From: Rhizobium sp. L1K21
GTDB taxonomy: Bacteria > Pseudomonadota > Alphaproteobacteria > Rhizobiales > Rhizobiaceae
Assembly: GCF_024055895.1 (NCBI RefSeq)
Contig: NZ_JAMXLE010000001.1
Location: forward strand, 1,364,001 to 1,428,000
Reading direction: 5' to 3'
Length of the DNA: 64,000 bases
A program made the translations under genes and the position numbers. Under the pieces are notes generated by a model. It saw only the letters and a program-made list of their open reading frames with translations, had not been told where the DNA came from and made no database searches. Of this stretch, positions 25,374-36,246 are shown piece by piece. Positions within the stretch are counted from its first letter, which is position 1. Each line of letters starts with the position of its first letter.

Positions 25374-25795
25374 GCAGTTGCCTGCAGTGCTTTGACGGCA
25401 TCGGCGGCAAAACGCGACAGCGGCGTGGGGAGATCATCGAGATCAAACCAACCGAATTCGGGCAGCTTTTCAGGCTCAATCACACGCGGCTCGCCGGTGA
25501 AGTCGTCGGTCGTGTAAATGGTGGAAATCCAGTGGTGGCCGTCTTCGGGTATGATTTGTTCGGACAGGCAGAGAAAGCGGATATCGCCGATTTTCAGGCC
25601 TGTCTCTTCCTCGGCTTCGCGTTTGGCAGCGAGGCTTGAACGCTCCATGTGATCGACCTTGCCGCCGACGATGTTCCAATGGCCGGGTTCCGGTGCCTTG
25701 ATGCGTTTATACAAGAGCACGCTCCGGCCACGCATAATTGCGAGGCCGGTTCCAAAGCCTGGGAAATCGATGCCGGGTTGGCCCATGGGGCGCAA
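25370..25795 (-). CDS. Nudix hydrolase
   Basis: A 141-residue protein with an intact Nudix box: G-x5-E-x7-REAEEETGL starting at GKVDHME. It should hydrolyse a nucleoside diphosphate linked to another moiety using Mg2+; the substrate is not known, although the size fits MutT-like or ADP-ribose pyrophosphatases. It lies directly after the DEAD-box helicase gene on the same strand, with one base of spacing. Confidence 0.88.
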   Translation of the reverse strand: MRPMGQPGIDFPGFGTGLAIMRGRSVLLYKRIKAPEPGHWNIVGGKVDHMERSSLAAKREAEEETGLKIGDIRFLCLSEQIIPEDGHHWISTIYTTDDFTGEPRVIEPEKLPEFGWFDLDDLPTPLSRFAADAVKALQATA

Positions 25796-27259
25796 TTACG
25801 CCTTGGCGGCGATCAGCATGAAGGCCGGGATATCGTCGCCGAAACCAACGGGCGTCGGGCCGTCGTCGCGGTCTTCGCGGCGGTTGCGGCGCGAACGATT
25901 GTCATCATTGGCCGGCTGACGGTTGTTGCCGCGCTTGTTGCGGTTTTCCCGACGGTCTTCTTTCTTCGCAGCGTTCATGACTTCAGCCTTTTCGTCAGAG
26001 GACTCGTTTGCTTTTTCTACAGTTTCATTGTGAACGTCGGATGAACCGCTCTTGCGGTTGCGCGATTTGTTCTTCGAGCCACGGCGATTGTCTTCGCGTT
26101 CGTTGCTATCTGCGGCTGCTGGCAATGCGTTCAGATCGCCATCAAGCCATTCAATCGGCTGGTCGATCAGCTTCTCGATGGCATCGAGATATTTGCGGTC
26201 GCTCTTGCAGACCAGCGTGAAGGCAGCACCTTCGCGACCGGCACGACCGGTGCGACCGATGCGGTGGACATAGTCTTCCGCATGGATCGGGATGTCGTAG
26301 TTGAACACATGGCTGACGGCGGGAATATCAAGGCCGCGCGCTGCCACATCCGACGCAACCAGGAACTTGATATTGTTTTCCTTGAAATTGTGCAGCATGG
26401 TCATGCGCGAACGCTGATCCATATCGCCATGCAGAGCGCCCGCTGAAAAACCGTGGCGGTCGAGCGAGCGGAAAAGCGTGGCCACATCCTTCTTGCGGTT
26501 GCAGAAGATGATGGCGTTTTGAATATTGGTCTGCGATTCGATGATTTCACGCAGTTTGGCGCGCTTCTCGTAGTCCTTGGCATGGGACGCGACGAGGCGC
26601 TGTGTCACCGTCTTTGCCGTGGAGGAGGGCGGAGCGACCTCAACGCGGACAGGGTTTTGCAGAAACTGGTCTGCCAATCCCTGAATTTCCTTCGGCATGG
26701 TGGCGGAGAAAAACAGCGTCTGACGGGTAAACGGAATGAGCTTGGCGATGCGTTCGATATCGGGAATGAAACCCATGTCGAGCATGCGGTCGGCTTCGTC
26801 GATGACGAAGATTTCGACGGCAGACATCAAAAGCTTGCCACGCTCGAAGTGATCGAGCAGGCGGCCGGGTGTTGCAATGAGCACGTCAGCGCCACGCTCC
26901 AGCTTTCGATTCTGGTCCTCAAAGGACACACCGCCGATCAGCAGAGCGACGTTGAGCTTGTGATTCTTGCCGTATTTGTCGAAGTTTTCCGCAACCTGTG
27001 CCGCCAGTTCTCGGGTCGGTTCGAGGATGAGCGTGCGCGGCATGCGGGCACGGGCGCGACCGTTTTCCAGGAGCGTCAACATCGGCAGCACAAAACCCGC
27101 TGTCTTGCCAGTCCCCGTCTGCGCGATGCCCAGAATATCCTTGCGTTCCAAAGCGGGTGGGATAGCACCAGCCTGAATCGGAGTTGGGGTTGAATAGCCA
27201 GCGTCTTCGACAGCAGAGAGTACTTTCGGGCTTAGGCCCAGATCAGCGAATATGGTCAA
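25796..27259 (-). CDS. DEAD-box ATP-dependent RNA helicase (RhlE-like)
   Basis: A 487-residue helicase with the ordered motifs Q (TPIQAGAIP), I (AQTGTGKT), Ia (EPTRELAAQ), II (DEAD), III (SAT), IV-VI (TDVAARGLDIP-like VASDVAARGLDIP, and HRIGRTGRAG). The last 110 residues are basic and rich in Asn/Arg/Ser/Glu, an RNA-binding tail typical of RhlE. It unwinds RNA in ribosome assembly or mRNA decay, often in cold. A 230-bp leader region upstream includes an 18-bp perfect palindrome. Confidence 0.92.
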   Translation of the reverse strand: MTIFADLGLSPKVLSAVEDAGYSTPTPIQAGAIPPALERKDILGIAQTGTGKTAGFVLPMLTLLENGRARARMPRTLILEPTRELAAQVAENFDKYGKNHKLNVALLIGGVSFEDQNRKLERGADVLIATPGRLLDHFERGKLLMSAVEIFVIDEADRMLDMGFIPDIERIAKLIPFTRQTLFFSATMPKEIQGLADQFLQNPVRVEVAPPSSTAKTVTQRLVASHAKDYEKRAKLREIIESQTNIQNAIIFCNRKKDVATLFRSLDRHGFSAGALHGDMDQRSRMTMLHNFKENNIKFLVASDVAARGLDIPAVSHVFNYDIPIHAEDYVHRIGRTGRAGREGAAFTLVCKSDRKYLDAIEKLIDQPIEWLDGDLNALPAAADSNEREDNRRGSKNKSRNRKSGSSDVHNETVEKANESSDEKAEVMNAAKKEDRRENRNKRGNNRQPANDDNRSRRNRREDRDDGPTPVGFGDDIPAFMLIAAKA

Positions 27260-27437
27260 TGGAAGACTTTTTCCGTTCCTGTTCTTTCGAACGATGATGA
27301 ATCACGACTTTGATTTCATTCTCATGTGCGGTGCGAAATAGTCCTAAACCCCGGTAAAGTCAACAAAACGGGGGGCTTTGGAACGGTAAAGGTTAAGAAT
27401 TACGAGCAATTGACGCGAAATTTTGCCCGTGGCGGCC

Positions 27438-27455
27438 TATATCGCATGCGATATA
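27438..27455. promoter_or_regulatory. 18-bp perfect palindrome
   Basis: TATATCGCATGCGATATA is its own reverse complement. It lies 179 bp upstream of the helicase start and 34 bp downstream of the M23 peptidase stop, both on the minus strand. It may be a strong operator for a homodimeric regulator or a transcript hairpin at the end of the peptidase mRNA; no T-tract follows. Confidence 0.5.
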
Positions 27456-27488
27456 TCCATATTGAAGTGACTCAGGCCACGTATCCAC

Positions 27489-28793
27489 TCAGAGATAGGT
27501 GTCCAGCTTCAGGCCCGCGTTGAGGAACTTGATGGGATTCACAGCCTTGCCGTTCAGGCGAACTTCATAATGCAGGTGCGGACCGGTGGAGCGACCGGTA
27601 TTGCCGGACTTTGCGATAATGTCGCCAGCGTCAACCTGTTGCCCAACCTTGACAAGGGTCTGCGAGAGATGGCCGTAACGGGTGGTTACGCCGTTCTTGT
27701 GACGGATCTCGACCATGATGCCATAACCGCCGGCGCGGCCTGCGGTGATGACGGTTCCAGCGCCCGTTGAGCGCACCGGTGCGCCGACACGCTCACGGAA
27801 GTCGATGCCTGCATGCATGGCAAGCTTGTGGAAAAAGGGATCGACGCGGTTGCCAAAGCGGCTGGTGATCTGTGCGCCGGGTGCCGGATTGGCAAAGGGC
27901 AGATGGCGCGCCTGGGTCTTGACTTTCTCAAGGCGCTCAAGGGCGCTGTCGAGTGCGTCGAGCTGCTGGTTGAAAGGGTCGATCTCGTCGGGTGCATCCA
28001 GCGGTTCAGGCGCGAGGTAAGGGCCGCCGATGGCAGATGATTTGTCTTCAACATCGGCAATGTTGCTAAAGCCGGTTTCGGAGAGGATGTCCTGGATGGC
28101 GCTTGCCGTCTGTGTAGCGCCCACGGTGAGCGACTGGATGCGATAGAGCTGGTCGCGCTCGATGCTTTTCAGGGAACGCGTTACGCGCGAAAAGACCTGT
28201 TCGGCCTTGTCGGCATTGGTTTCGCGCAAGGGTGCATAGCCGAGCGGCGAGGTATAAGCCGAGACGGGGGCTTCGATGCGCTCGCGTTTCTTGCCGAGAA
28301 GCGTGTCGATGGCGTCGCCGGCCGACGCCTTGTCGTCCAGTTCGGACACACGGCGCGGATTATCTTCCGGGATCGGAACGTCGCTGTCGACGAGACCGGC
28401 GCGCTCAATGAGCGAATCGATGCGACCGTGGCGGTCGGACAATGCGTTTTGACGTTCCAGAAGCTTTTCGACCTTCTGTTCGACCACCTGCTGGTCAAGC
28501 AACTGGCGCGAGGTGATCTTGTCGACCTGAGCGCGCAGTGCGGCAATGCGGTCTTCATATTCGCGCTGCATGCGAGCCTGGCGGGTCAACGACGCGCCGA
28601 TGAGCCCGTCGCGCACGACGAGATAGGAGGTTGCGGAAAGATAACCAATGGTGAAAACGCCGGCAAAGCAGAAGGCAATGGCTGCCATCCACGGCTTGAC
28701 CGTCATGTGGCGAACCTTGTCACCGCTTGCCAGGATGAGAACGTGCTGTTTGGCCGGTTTACCGAATACGCCTTTGCCAGCTTGTCTTGCCAC
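27489..28793 (-). CDS. M23 family peptidase (murein endopeptidase or activator)
   Basis: A 434-residue protein with a short cytoplasmic N-terminus, one membrane segment (about residues 35-58), a long coiled-coil region (about 65-120 and 250-300) and a C-terminal LytM domain. Zinc ligands are visible in HAGIDFRE (HxxxD) and HLHYEVR (HxH), so the enzyme is likely active, unlike EnvC-type activators. It should cleave peptide crosslinks in the cell wall from the periplasm. Confidence 0.9.
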   Translation of the reverse strand: MARQAGKGVFGKPAKQHVLILASGDKVRHMTVKPWMAAIAFCFAGVFTIGYLSATSYLVVRDGLIGASLTRQARMQREYEDRIAALRAQVDKITSRQLLDQQVVEQKVEKLLERQNALSDRHGRIDSLIERAGLVDSDVPIPEDNPRRVSELDDKASAGDAIDTLLGKKRERIEAPVSAYTSPLGYAPLRETNADKAEQVFSRVTRSLKSIERDQLYRIQSLTVGATQTASAIQDILSETGFSNIADVEDKSSAIGGPYLAPEPLDAPDEIDPFNQQLDALDSALERLEKVKTQARHLPFANPAPGAQITSRFGNRVDPFFHKLAMHAGIDFRERVGAPVRSTGAGTVITAGRAGGYGIMVEIRHKNGVTTRYGHLSQTLVKVGQQVDAGDIIAKSGNTGRSTGPHLHYEVRLNGKAVNPIKFLNAGLKLDTYL

Positions 28794-28888
28794 TGATCGC
28801 TCCTGCTTTTCCTAGCGGATCTCTCTTTTCGAGTCGTGGCGATTACACACTGTTAAGGTTAACAAAGCCTTGAATTCGGTTTCGTTCG

Positions 28889-29704
28889 TTAGGCGGAACT
28901 GGTGGAAACCAGCGCTCTGTAGAAAGAGGGCGTGAGACCGGCAGCGGCGCGGGCGAGGTCATTGAAAGGTGGTTTCAGAGGGCCGCGGAAGTGAGAGCGC
29001 ACCAGTTCCTGAAAGGTTGTTGCGGGATTGAGCTTTTCGCGGGCACACAGAAAGCGGAACCATTTGGCACCGATGGCAACATGGCCTTTTTCGTCTTCGT
29101 AGATGACGGAAAGAACTGCGGCACTCTCGTGGTCGCCTGCCTCCTTCAGTTTTTCCTGGAGCGAGGGTGTAACATCGAGGCCGCGGGCCTCAAGGATCAG
29201 GGGTACGACCGCAAGCCGCGCTGTCAGGCTGTCACGGGTGCTGTGGGCTGCCTGCCAGAGACCGTCGTGGGCGTCCAGATCGCCGTAATCGCCGCCGAGT
29301 TCACGCAGGCGATTGCGCACCATAAGGAAGTGCTTGGATTCTTCGTCTGCGACCTGCATCCAGCCGTCGAAAAAGGAGCGCGGGACATTCTGCGTGGTGA
29401 AGCGGGCAACGATATCCAGGGCGAGATCGACGGCGTTCAGTTCGATATGGGCAAGCGCATGAAGGAGCGCGATGCGCGAGCGGAGCGAACCTACGCCGCG
29501 GTTCTTGACCTGTGTGGGGGGAACAAGCGCCGGCTTTGCGGGACGACCGGGACGATCCGGTATTTTAGGATCGGCTGGCGAGCGCAGGGCAATCTTGCGG
29601 TTGAACCAGAGTGTGGCCGTTTCACGGGCCAGCGCTGTCTTCTGATCAAGGTCCGGGTTTGAGAGCGCAGCAATGGTGCGCGCCCGCAAGGTTGCTTCTG
29701 CCAT
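28889..29704 (-). CDS. DUF455 ferritin-like protein
   Basis: A 271-residue protein with the DUF455 ferritin-like four-helix region. Possible di-iron carboxylate/His ligands are in NAVDLALD, ADEESKHF and YEDEKGHVAIG. The family has been linked with tRNA-modifying MiaE-like hydroxylases by fold, but no function is firm. It starts 12 bp upstream of bcp? No: it follows the same strand as bcp and ends before the M23 gene, its start lying 12 bp downstream of the bcp stop, which suggests one operon bcp-DUF455. Confidence 0.82.
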   Translation of the reverse strand: MAEATLRARTIAALSNPDLDQKTALARETATLWFNRKIALRSPADPKIPDRPGRPAKPALVPPTQVKNRGVGSLRSRIALLHALAHIELNAVDLALDIVARFTTQNVPRSFFDGWMQVADEESKHFLMVRNRLRELGGDYGDLDAHDGLWQAAHSTRDSLTARLAVVPLILEARGLDVTPSLQEKLKEAGDHESAAVLSVIYEDEKGHVAIGAKWFRFLCAREKLNPATTFQELVRSHFRGPLKPPFNDLARAAAGLTPSFYRALVSTSSA

Positions 29705-29716
29705 ATGTGCTGTTCC

Positions 29717-30187
29717 TCAGCCCTGGTTCTTGACTTCTTCCAGGACCGCCTCGGCGTGCCCCTTTGCCTTTACATTGGTCCAGGTGTGGCGGATGACGCC
29801 GTCCTTGCCGATCAGATAGGTGGTTCTTGCGACACCCATATACTGGCGGCCATACATGCTTTTCTCCTGCCAGACGCCATAGGCTTCGAGAACGGACTTT
29901 TCCGTATCGGAGGCAAGGATGACGGAGAGATTCTGTTTCTTGACGAAGTTGTCGTGGCTCTTGACGGTATCCGGCGACATGCCGATGACGACGGTATCAA
30001 GTTTGGCAAACGCATCGGCGAGGCCGGAAAAATCCACAGCTTCGATGGTGCAGCCGGTCGTGTTATCCTTCGGATAGAAATAGAGCACCACATTTTTGCC
30101 AGAGAAATCGCTCAGCGAGACCGTCCCCCCGCCATCGCGTGGAAGTGTGAAGTCTGGGGCCTTGTCACCGGGATTTAGTTCGCTCAC
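29717..30187 (-). CDS. bcp: peroxiredoxin, Bcp/PrxQ type (1-Cys form)
   Basis: A 156-residue thioredoxin-fold peroxidase that reduces H2O2 and organic peroxides. The peroxidatic cysteine sits in [16 protein letters not shown]; the resolving cysteine five residues later, present in E. coli Bcp, is Val here and there is no other cysteine in the protein. It therefore should depend on an external thiol such as glutathione or glutaredoxin. The GTG at 30187 is preferred because GGAG lies 7 bp ahead; an ATG at 30220 would add 11 unusual residues. Confidence 0.88.
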   Translation of the reverse strand: MSELNPGDKAPDFTLPRDGGGTVSLSDFSGKNVVLYFYPKDNTTGCTIEAVDFSGLADAFAKLDTVVIGMSPDTVKSHDNFVKKQNLSVILASDTEKSVLEAYGVWQEKSMYGRQYMGVARTTYLIGKDGVIRHTWTNVKAKGHAEAVLEEVKNQG

Positions 30188-30294
30188 GGGCTGTCTCCAT
30201 CGTTTCAGGTTGCATTTCATGGCGGTATGTGCGCGGTTATATTCATATCGTGAATCAGCGCAAGAGCCAGGGTTTTTAGGGAGGCGCTTCCGAA

Positions 30295-33200
30295 ATGGAA
30301 GGCTTGCAGGATCAGCAGGAATCCGGCGATGCGGGCGAGAGCGACCGCACGGACGATATGCTGCGCCCTGAAAAATCCCCAAGGCGAAAGCGGCGGCGAA
30401 GCACAGGGCAACGCCTGCTGTGGGTGATGTTCTGGCCGCTTCTTTTGATCGCGCTTGTGGCGGCTGGCGGCTATTTTGCAATCGAGGCCGGCTATCTCGA
30501 CAAGCCTTTGCGGACGGCGGCCCTTCGCGCTCTGGATGATGCAGCCGGCGAGAACTACAAAGTCAGCCTCAATCGCACCGTGCTGCGTTTCAGCCCCAGG
30601 GGTCATCTCGTGGTCGAGGCGCAAGGCGTCGGGCTGATACCCAAAGATGAAGAAACGGCGGTGTTGGGCGCGCAAAAAGCGCGGATCGAGTTCAACATGG
30701 CCTCGGTCTTCGGCGGCTCGCCGTCGGTCGATGATATTACGCTTTCCGGTGTTTCCATTGACTATTCCCGCTTGGGCGCAGTGGGCGGCGCATTGCCGGC
30801 GAGGATCGATGCCTTCCCGGCGCTGTTTGAGCAGGTCTTCACCAAGGTTGGTGAATTCAGCAAGGCGGCCAAATCGGCGAATGCAAAGCGCTTTACCCTT
30901 TCGGGGCTGCAGATGACCTTGCCGGCCATGCAGGGACGGACAGCCGATGTGCTCGTTCAGGCGATTGTTTTTGAGCAGACAGAGGACGGCTCTCTTGCGC
31001 TTAGCGGCCAGGTGAGCGTCGACGGTCGGGTGGCAGACATTAGCGGCAATGCCAATGCAGGCGAAGGCGGTGTTGAAGCCATTGATTTCTCGGTTGCCGG
31101 CTTCAATGTCAGCCCGTTCCTGAGCAAATGGACACGCGAGGGCGATCCGCATCTCGGCCTTTATGGTCTTGCCGATCTCGTGGTGCGCATGGAGCGTCCC
31201 ACGGCGCGCGATCCGCTGCCGAAAATGAGCTTTTCCGTGTCGTTGCCTGAAGCCGCCTTTTACGGCGAGGGCGCTCCGGCAAATGTGAGGCGCGGTCTCC
31301 TGCGCGGACATTACGACTTTGCCGCCGAAAAGGTTGAAATCGAGAAGTCGATTCTGGAATTTCCAGGCGCGCTATTGCCTTTTTCAGGCGGGCTGATTGA
31401 TGGCGACCGGCTTCATCAGGAGGGCATCAAGAATATCGCTGTCGAACTGGTGATCGATCAGGCGATATCGCGCACACGCAGCATGCAGGAGGCGCCGATC
31501 AGCTTTTCCGGCAAGTTTTTGGGCGATTTCGATCCTGCAACAAAGAAGCTTACCAGCGACAATATCGTGATCAATACGTCTGCCGGCGTACTGGGCGGTT
31601 CGCTGGCGGTGGATTTCGGCAAGCCGAACGATCCGCTTTATGACGGGGATTCGCCCGAGATCAGTCTGTCGGTCTATTCGAAAAGCATCAGTACGTCGGC
31701 TGCCAAGCAGCTATGGCCTTTCTGGATGGGGCAGGCGGTGCGAGAATGGGCCGGCCAGAATCTCTTCGGTGGCGCCATCAGCGATTTTTCGATTCTGCTT
31801 TTCCTGCCGGCGGGGCGGCTGCCGGTCTATGACGATCCTGTCCATTTCATGGAAAATGAGCTGAAGATCGATTTTGCCATGGAGCGTGGGCGTATCAATA
31901 TTGCCGGCGACATTCCGCCGATGCGCGACACGGTTGGCAAACTCCATTATGCCGGTGAGAAACTGGATGTCGAGATTGATAGCGGCAGCGCCTATTTCCC
32001 GTCCGGTCGAGTGGTTGACCTCAAGGGTGGCAGCATCAAGATCGACAGCGTTGCCGATCCGCAGTTGATGACCGATGTCGATATGCGCATTGCAGGTCCG
32101 GCGGATGCTGCTGCAGAACTGGCAACCTACCGCCCCATGCAGGTGATGCAGCGGGTGGGGTTCGAGCCCGGCGATTTCTCCGGCTATGTGAATGCGGCGA
32201 TTTCGGCCCATTTCCCACTCAAGGTGCAGACGCAGGGCGAGGAAAAGAGCGATTGGACGGCCCAGCTGGCGCTTGATAACGTCGCCATTTCCAAGCCGAT
32301 TGACGGCAGACAGGTTTCGCATATCAGCGGGCAACTCAGCGTTAATCCGCGATCGGCCGCACTGGATGCCGACCTTTCTGTCGGCGGGGTTCCACTGCAG
32401 ATGTCCATGGTGGAACCTTTGGTGGAGAATTCCGGGATCAAACGCAGTCGCACGCTTTCCGGGACGCTTGATCAGGCAGAGCTGGCCAAGCTGGTGCCGG
32501 GTCTCGACAGCCTGTTTGGCGGTCAGGTGAAGGTGGATGTCGAGCTGAAGGATGACGACCGGCAGGTGGTGAATGCAGACCTGAAAAATGCGGAAGTCTC
32601 CGTTCCCTGGGCCGGATGGACCAAGGGTGTTGGCGTGCCTGCCGCAATTTCCTTCCAGACCAGCAAAAAAGGAGATGACTACCTCATCTCGGATCTCAAG
32701 TTCACCGGTAGCGGCTTTGGTGCGACCGGCGCTCTGGTGAGTGGACCAAAGGGGCTGGTGTCGGCTGATTTTACCCATGTGCAATTGGCACCGGAGGATT
32801 CGCTGGCCTTGTCCGTGCGGCGGACAGGGCGCGGGTATAGCCTGAATTTGAGCGGCAAATCAGCGGACCTTCGCGGCGTTCTCGCGAAGATCAAGAACGG
32901 CAGCGGCGGCAAGGACGATGGTCTGTCGGACATCAAAATCAGTGCAAAGCTCGGCACAGCCATCGGGTTCAATAACGAGGTCTTGAAAAATGTCGACCTT
33001 GCGTATTCGTCCGTGGCCGGCAAGGCACCTGACATCAGCCTGAATGCGGTTACGGGTGGTGAACAGGCGGTGGTGATTTCCACCGTGGATGCGGCCGGTG
33101 GTACACCGACAATTGAAATCAGCGCTACGGATGCGGGCGCTTTTGCGCGCTTCACAGGGCTTTATACCTATATGTATGGCGGACTGTTGAACCAGAAGCT

Positions 33201-33702
33201 TCGCTATGTGCAGAAGGGCGAATGGGTTGGCTCGGTGGATGTCCGGCGCTTCGATCTGATCAACGAAAAACGCTTTGAAGAGCTGGTGACGACCAAATCC
33301 GGTGAAAACGGCAAGAGCCTCAACGAGGCGGTGCGCAAGAATATCGACTTGAATGCGCAGCATTTTTCACGCGCCAATGCGCTGCTGTCCATCAAGGATG
33401 GGGTGGTGAGTGTCAGCCGCGGGATCTTGCGCGGAGAGCAGGTGGGGGCGACCATTCAGGGCGTGGTTCGTGACAATGACGGCAATATGAACCTGACTGG
33501 GACGTTCATGCCGGCGTACGGATTGAACCGGCTGTTTGCCGAACTGCCGATTATCGGCATTCTGCTGGGGAACGGCCGCGACAAGGGGTTGATCGGGATC
33601 ACGTTCAAACTTTCCGGCCCCATTCAGAAGCCGAAACTGCAGATCAACCCGCTGTCGATTATCGCGCCCGGCGTTTTCCGGAATATCTTCGAGTTCCAGT
33701 AG
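30295..33702 (+). CDS. large AsmA/YhdP-like envelope protein (DUF3971-type)
   Basis: A 1135-residue protein with a basic cytoplasmic N-terminus (RRKRRRS), one membrane segment (about residues 41-64) and a very long periplasmic part rich in alternating beta strands. The overall plan and the C-terminal [34 protein letters not shown] stretch are typical of AsmA-like proteins such as YhdP/TamB relatives that bridge the periplasm and carry phospholipids to the outer membrane. That role is known for E. coli relatives and inferred here. It diverges from bcp. Confidence 0.82.
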   Translation: MEGLQDQQESGDAGESDRTDDMLRPEKSPRRKRRRSTGQRLLWVMFWPLLLIALVAAGGYFAIEAGYLDKPLRTAALRALDDAAGENYKVSLNRTVLRFSPRGHLVVEAQGVGLIPKDEETAVLGAQKARIEFNMASVFGGSPSVDDITLSGVSIDYSRLGAVGGALPARIDAFPALFEQVFTKVGEFSKAAKSANAKRFTLSGLQMTLPAMQGRTADVLVQAIVFEQTEDGSLALSGQVSVDGRVADISGNANAGEGGVEAIDFSVAGFNVSPFLSKWTREGDPHLGLYGLADLVVRMERPTARDPLPKMSFSVSLPEAAFYGEGAPANVRRGLLRGHYDFAAEKVEIEKSILEFPGALLPFSGGLIDGDRLHQEGIKNIAVELVIDQAISRTRSMQEAPISFSGKFLGDFDPATKKLTSDNIVINTSAGVLGGSLAVDFGKPNDPLYDGDSPEISLSVYSKSISTSAAKQLWPFWMGQAVREWAGQNLFGGAISDFSILLFLPAGRLPVYDDPVHFMENELKIDFAMERGRINIAGDIPPMRDTVGKLHYAGEKLDVEIDSGSAYFPSGRVVDLKGGSIKIDSVADPQLMTDVDMRIAGPADAAAELATYRPMQVMQRVGFEPGDFSGYVNAAISAHFPLKVQTQGEEKSDWTAQLALDNVAISKPIDGRQVSHISGQLSVNPRSAALDADLSVGGVPLQMSMVEPLVENSGIKRSRTLSGTLDQAELAKLVPGLDSLFGGQVKVDVELKDDDRQVVNADLKNAEVSVPWAGWTKGVGVPAAISFQTSKKGDDYLISDLKFTGSGFGATGALVSGPKGLVSADFTHVQLAPEDSLALSVRRTGRGYSLNLSGKSADLRGVLAKIKNGSGGKDDGLSDIKISAKLGTAIGFNNEVLKNVDLAYSSVAGKAPDISLNAVTGGEQAVVISTVDAAGGTPTIEISATDAGAFARFTGLYTYMYGGLLNQKLRYVQKGEWVGSVDVRRFDLINEKRFEELVTTKSGENGKSLNEAVRKNIDLNAQHFSRANALLSIKDGVVSVSRGILRGEQVGATIQGVVRDNDGNMNLTGTFMPAYGLNRLFAELPIIGILLGNGRDKGLIGITFKLSGPIQKPKLQINPLSIIAPGVFRNIFEFQ

Positions 33703-33706
33703 CGGG

Positions 33707-33742
33707 AGAAAAGGCGGCTGCCGCCCGGATCAGACCGGGCGG
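33707..33742 (-). terminator. terminator between convergent yhdP-like gene and tyrS
   Basis: On the minus strand a GGCGG-CAG-CCGCC hairpin (33713-33725) is followed at once by TTTTCTC, fitting intrinsic termination of tyrS. An alternative, longer stem (CCGCCCGG/CCGGGCGG, 33721-33728 with 33735-33742) overlaps the last tyrS codons and competes with it. Confidence 0.6.
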
Positions 33743-34983
33743 ATCAGCACGTGTTTTTTCTTGCCCATGGAAAGCTTGATGAGACCTTCGCTGGACACTT
33801 CACCGCTGCCGACAACAGCTTTTTCGTCTGCAGCCTGCTGGTCGTTGATGCGCACCGCACCGCCCTTGATATGGCGACGGGCTTCGCCATTGGACGATGC
33901 AAAGCCTGCAGTGACCAACAGGGTGAGGAGGCCCATACCGGCTTCAATCTCGGCCTTTGGGACCTCGACCGTGGGCAGGTTTTCGGACAGCGCGCCTTCT
34001 TCGAATGTCTTGCGGGCCGTTTCTGCTGCTTCTTCGGCGGCGGCCCGGCCATGGAGCATGGCGGTGACTTCCGTGGCGAGGATCTTTTTCACCTCGTTGA
34101 TCTCGGAGCCCGCAAGGGCCGACAGACGTGCGATCTCATCCATCGGAAGCTTTGTAAACAGCTTCAGGAAGCGCGGTACATCGGCGTCTTCCGTGTTTCG
34201 CCAGTATTGCCAGAAGTCATAGACCGGCAGGAGGTCTGCATTCAGCCAGACAGCGCCCGAGGCAGACTTGCCCATCTTGGCACCTGAAGCCGTGGTCAGG
34301 AGCGGCGCAGTCAAGGCGTAAAGCTGAGGCGTACCCATGCGATGACCAAGGTCGATGCCATTGACAATATTGCCCCACTGGTCGGAACCGCCCATCTGGA
34401 GGCGGCAGCCGTGACGCTGGTTCAACTCCACGAAATCGTAGGCCTGAAGGATCATATAGTTGAACTCCAGGAAGGACAGCGACTGTTCACGGTCCAAACG
34501 AGTCTTCACGCTGTCGAAGGAGAGCATGCGGTTGACCGAAAAATAGCGACCAACATCGCGAAGGAACTCAAGGTAGTTCAGTTTGCGCAGCCATTCGGCG
34601 TTATTGATCATGAGAGCCTGGTTGCTTCCAGAATCGTAGTTCAGATATTTTGCGAACGCCGTCTTGATTGAGGCAATGTTCGACTCAATCGTCTCCAACG
34701 TCATTAACTGTCGCGCTTCCTCCTTGAAAGACGGGTCACCCACCATGCCGGTGCCGCCGCCCATCAGGGAAATCGGGCGGTGACCGGTTTCCTGGAACCA
34801 ATGCAGCATCATGATTTGCATGAGGTGCCCAACATGGAGCGAAGAGGCTGTCGGGTCATAGCCGATATAGGCCGTCACGCTTTCCTTCGACAACAGATCA
34901 TCCAGGCCTTCGACATCGGAAATCTGATGAACAAAGCCGCGTTCGTGCATGACATGGAGGAAGTCGGATTTGAAACCGGACAT
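33730..34983 (-). CDS. tyrS: tyrosyl-tRNA synthetase
   Basis: A 417-residue class I synthetase that charges tRNA(Tyr). The HIGH motif appears as HVGH ([10 protein letters not shown]) and KMSKS as [14 protein letters not shown] and the Tyr-binding [10 protein letters not shown] are present, and a C-terminal S4-like RNA-binding domain ([16 protein letters not shown]) completes the protein. The ATG at 34983 is chosen because the family match begins there; the frame extends upstream without homology. It diverges from anmK. Confidence 0.95.
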   Translation of the reverse strand: MSGFKSDFLHVMHERGFVHQISDVEGLDDLLSKESVTAYIGYDPTASSLHVGHLMQIMMLHWFQETGHRPISLMGGGTGMVGDPSFKEEARQLMTLETIESNIASIKTAFAKYLNYDSGSNQALMINNAEWLRKLNYLEFLRDVGRYFSVNRMLSFDSVKTRLDREQSLSFLEFNYMILQAYDFVELNQRHGCRLQMGGSDQWGNIVNGIDLGHRMGTPQLYALTAPLLTTASGAKMGKSASGAVWLNADLLPVYDFWQYWRNTEDADVPRFLKLFTKLPMDEIARLSALAGSEINEVKKILATEVTAMLHGRAAAEEAAETARKTFEEGALSENLPTVEVPKAEIEAGMGLLTLLVTAGFASSNGEARRHIKGGAVRINDQQAADEKAVVGSGEVSSEGLIKLSMGKKKHVLIRPV

Positions 34984-35118
34984 GGGTCTTTTCTTTCTGG
35001 CCTTGATATTTCCCGGAAGCAGATCCGGGTATATGGATGATAGTGTTTCGGGCGGCGCTTTAGCATTGTTTTGGCAAATGTGCACCCGTTTTGGGCGCAA
35101 ATATCAGGGTTTTGGCGA

Positions 35119-36246
35119 ATGGCTTCGGCACGTGTTACGCAAACAGCAATCGGCCTGATGAGCGGCACGTCGATGGACGGGATTGATATCGCGCTTTTGA
35201 AAACCGATGGGGAACATATTGTTGAACGCGGGCCTGCCATGGAAGTGGCCTATGACGCGGGGTTTCGCAGGCTTTTGGCGCAGGGGCTTGAAGATGCCAA
35301 GGTTATCACACAACGACGGGAAAGGCCGGGTAGTCTGGCGTCGCTGGAGCGCGAACTGACGCTACGGCATGCCGCGGCGTTAGGTGTTTTTCTTAAGGAG
35401 AATAGCCTTGGGCCATCCGACATCGATATTGTCGGTTTTCATGGGCAGACGGTGTTGCACCGGCCGCTGCAGGCGCTCACAGTTCAGATTGGGGATGGGG
35501 CGCTGCTGGCGCGTGAAAGCGGCATTGCGGTGGTCTATGACATGCGGGCGAACGATATGGTGCATGGGGGCGAAGGCGCGCCTTTGGTGCCGGTCTACCA
35601 TGCAGCGCTTTCGAAAAACCTGCCGGACAAGGCGCTGCCGGTCGTCTTCGTCAATATCGGGGGGATTTCGAACCTGACCTATATCGGTCCGGACGGCGAA
35701 ATCATCGCGTTCGATAGCGGGCCGGGCAACACGTTGATCGATCAATGGGTGGAGGGAAATGCCGGTATTCCCTTCGATCAGGGCGGCGCGATTGCCTCGG
35801 AAGGCACGGTGATCAATACGCTGGCGGATCGTTATCTCGATCAGCCGTTTTTTACCGCCGAAAAGCGGCAATCGCTGGATCGTAACGATTTTCGCCCGCC
35901 TGAACCGGGCGAAGCCGGATTGCATGACGGTGCGCGCACGCTCGCTTATGTGACGGCAGCAGCGATCCTGAAGTCGGCACGGCATCTGCCGCAGACGCCG
36001 AAACAATATGTCATCTGCGGCGGCGGGCGGTTGAACCGGGTGATCATGGAGGACTTGAGACAGCTTGCCGGTGAAGGTGGTGCAACCGTTATCAATGCCG
36101 ATGATGCGGGGCTCAATGGCTCTTCGATGGAAGCGGAAGCCTGGGCTTATCTCGCGGTGCGGGCCATGAAGGGACTGCCGCTGACCTTTCCGGGGACGAC
36201 AGGCGTGAAAGCGCCGGTGAGCGGTGGTGTGATTGTCAGGCCTTGA
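35119..36246 (+). CDS. anmK: anhydro-N-acetylmuramic acid kinase
   Basis: A 375-residue sugar kinase of the actin-like ATPase fold that opens and phosphorylates 1,6-anhydro-MurNAc from cell-wall turnover to give MurNAc 6-phosphate. Motifs: [16 protein letters not shown] (ATP phosphate loop), GFHGQTVLH with the catalytic Asp region [10 protein letters not shown], and ICGGGRLN. The ATG at 35119 matches the family start. The stop abuts the convergent pyrophosphohydrolase gene with no gap. Confidence 0.95.
   Translation: MASARVTQTAIGLMSGTSMDGIDIALLKTDGEHIVERGPAMEVAYDAGFRRLLAQGLEDAKVITQRRERPGSLASLERELTLRHAAALGVFLKENSLGPSDIDIVGFHGQTVLHRPLQALTVQIGDGALLARESGIAVVYDMRANDMVHGGEGAPLVPVYHAALSKNLPDKALPVVFVNIGGISNLTYIGPDGEIIAFDSGPGNTLIDQWVEGNAGIPFDQGGAIASEGTVINTLADRYLDQPFFTAEKRQSLDRNDFRPPEPGEAGLHDGARTLAYVTAAAILKSARHLPQTPKQYVICGGGRLNRVIMEDLRQLAGEGGATVINADDAGLNGSSMEAEAWAYLAVRAMKGLPLTFPGTTGVKAPVSGGVIVRP

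Noticed and set aside
28853-28864. CtrA-like site (GTTAA-GG-TTAAC) upstream of the M23 peptidase gene
   Set aside because: CtrA consensus needs TTAA-N7-TTAA; the gap here is 2 bp, so I do not call it.
31711-32784. Open frame on the minus strand inside the AsmA-like gene
   Set aside because: Falls wholly inside a coherent 1135-residue gene with a membrane anchor and family-like C-terminus.
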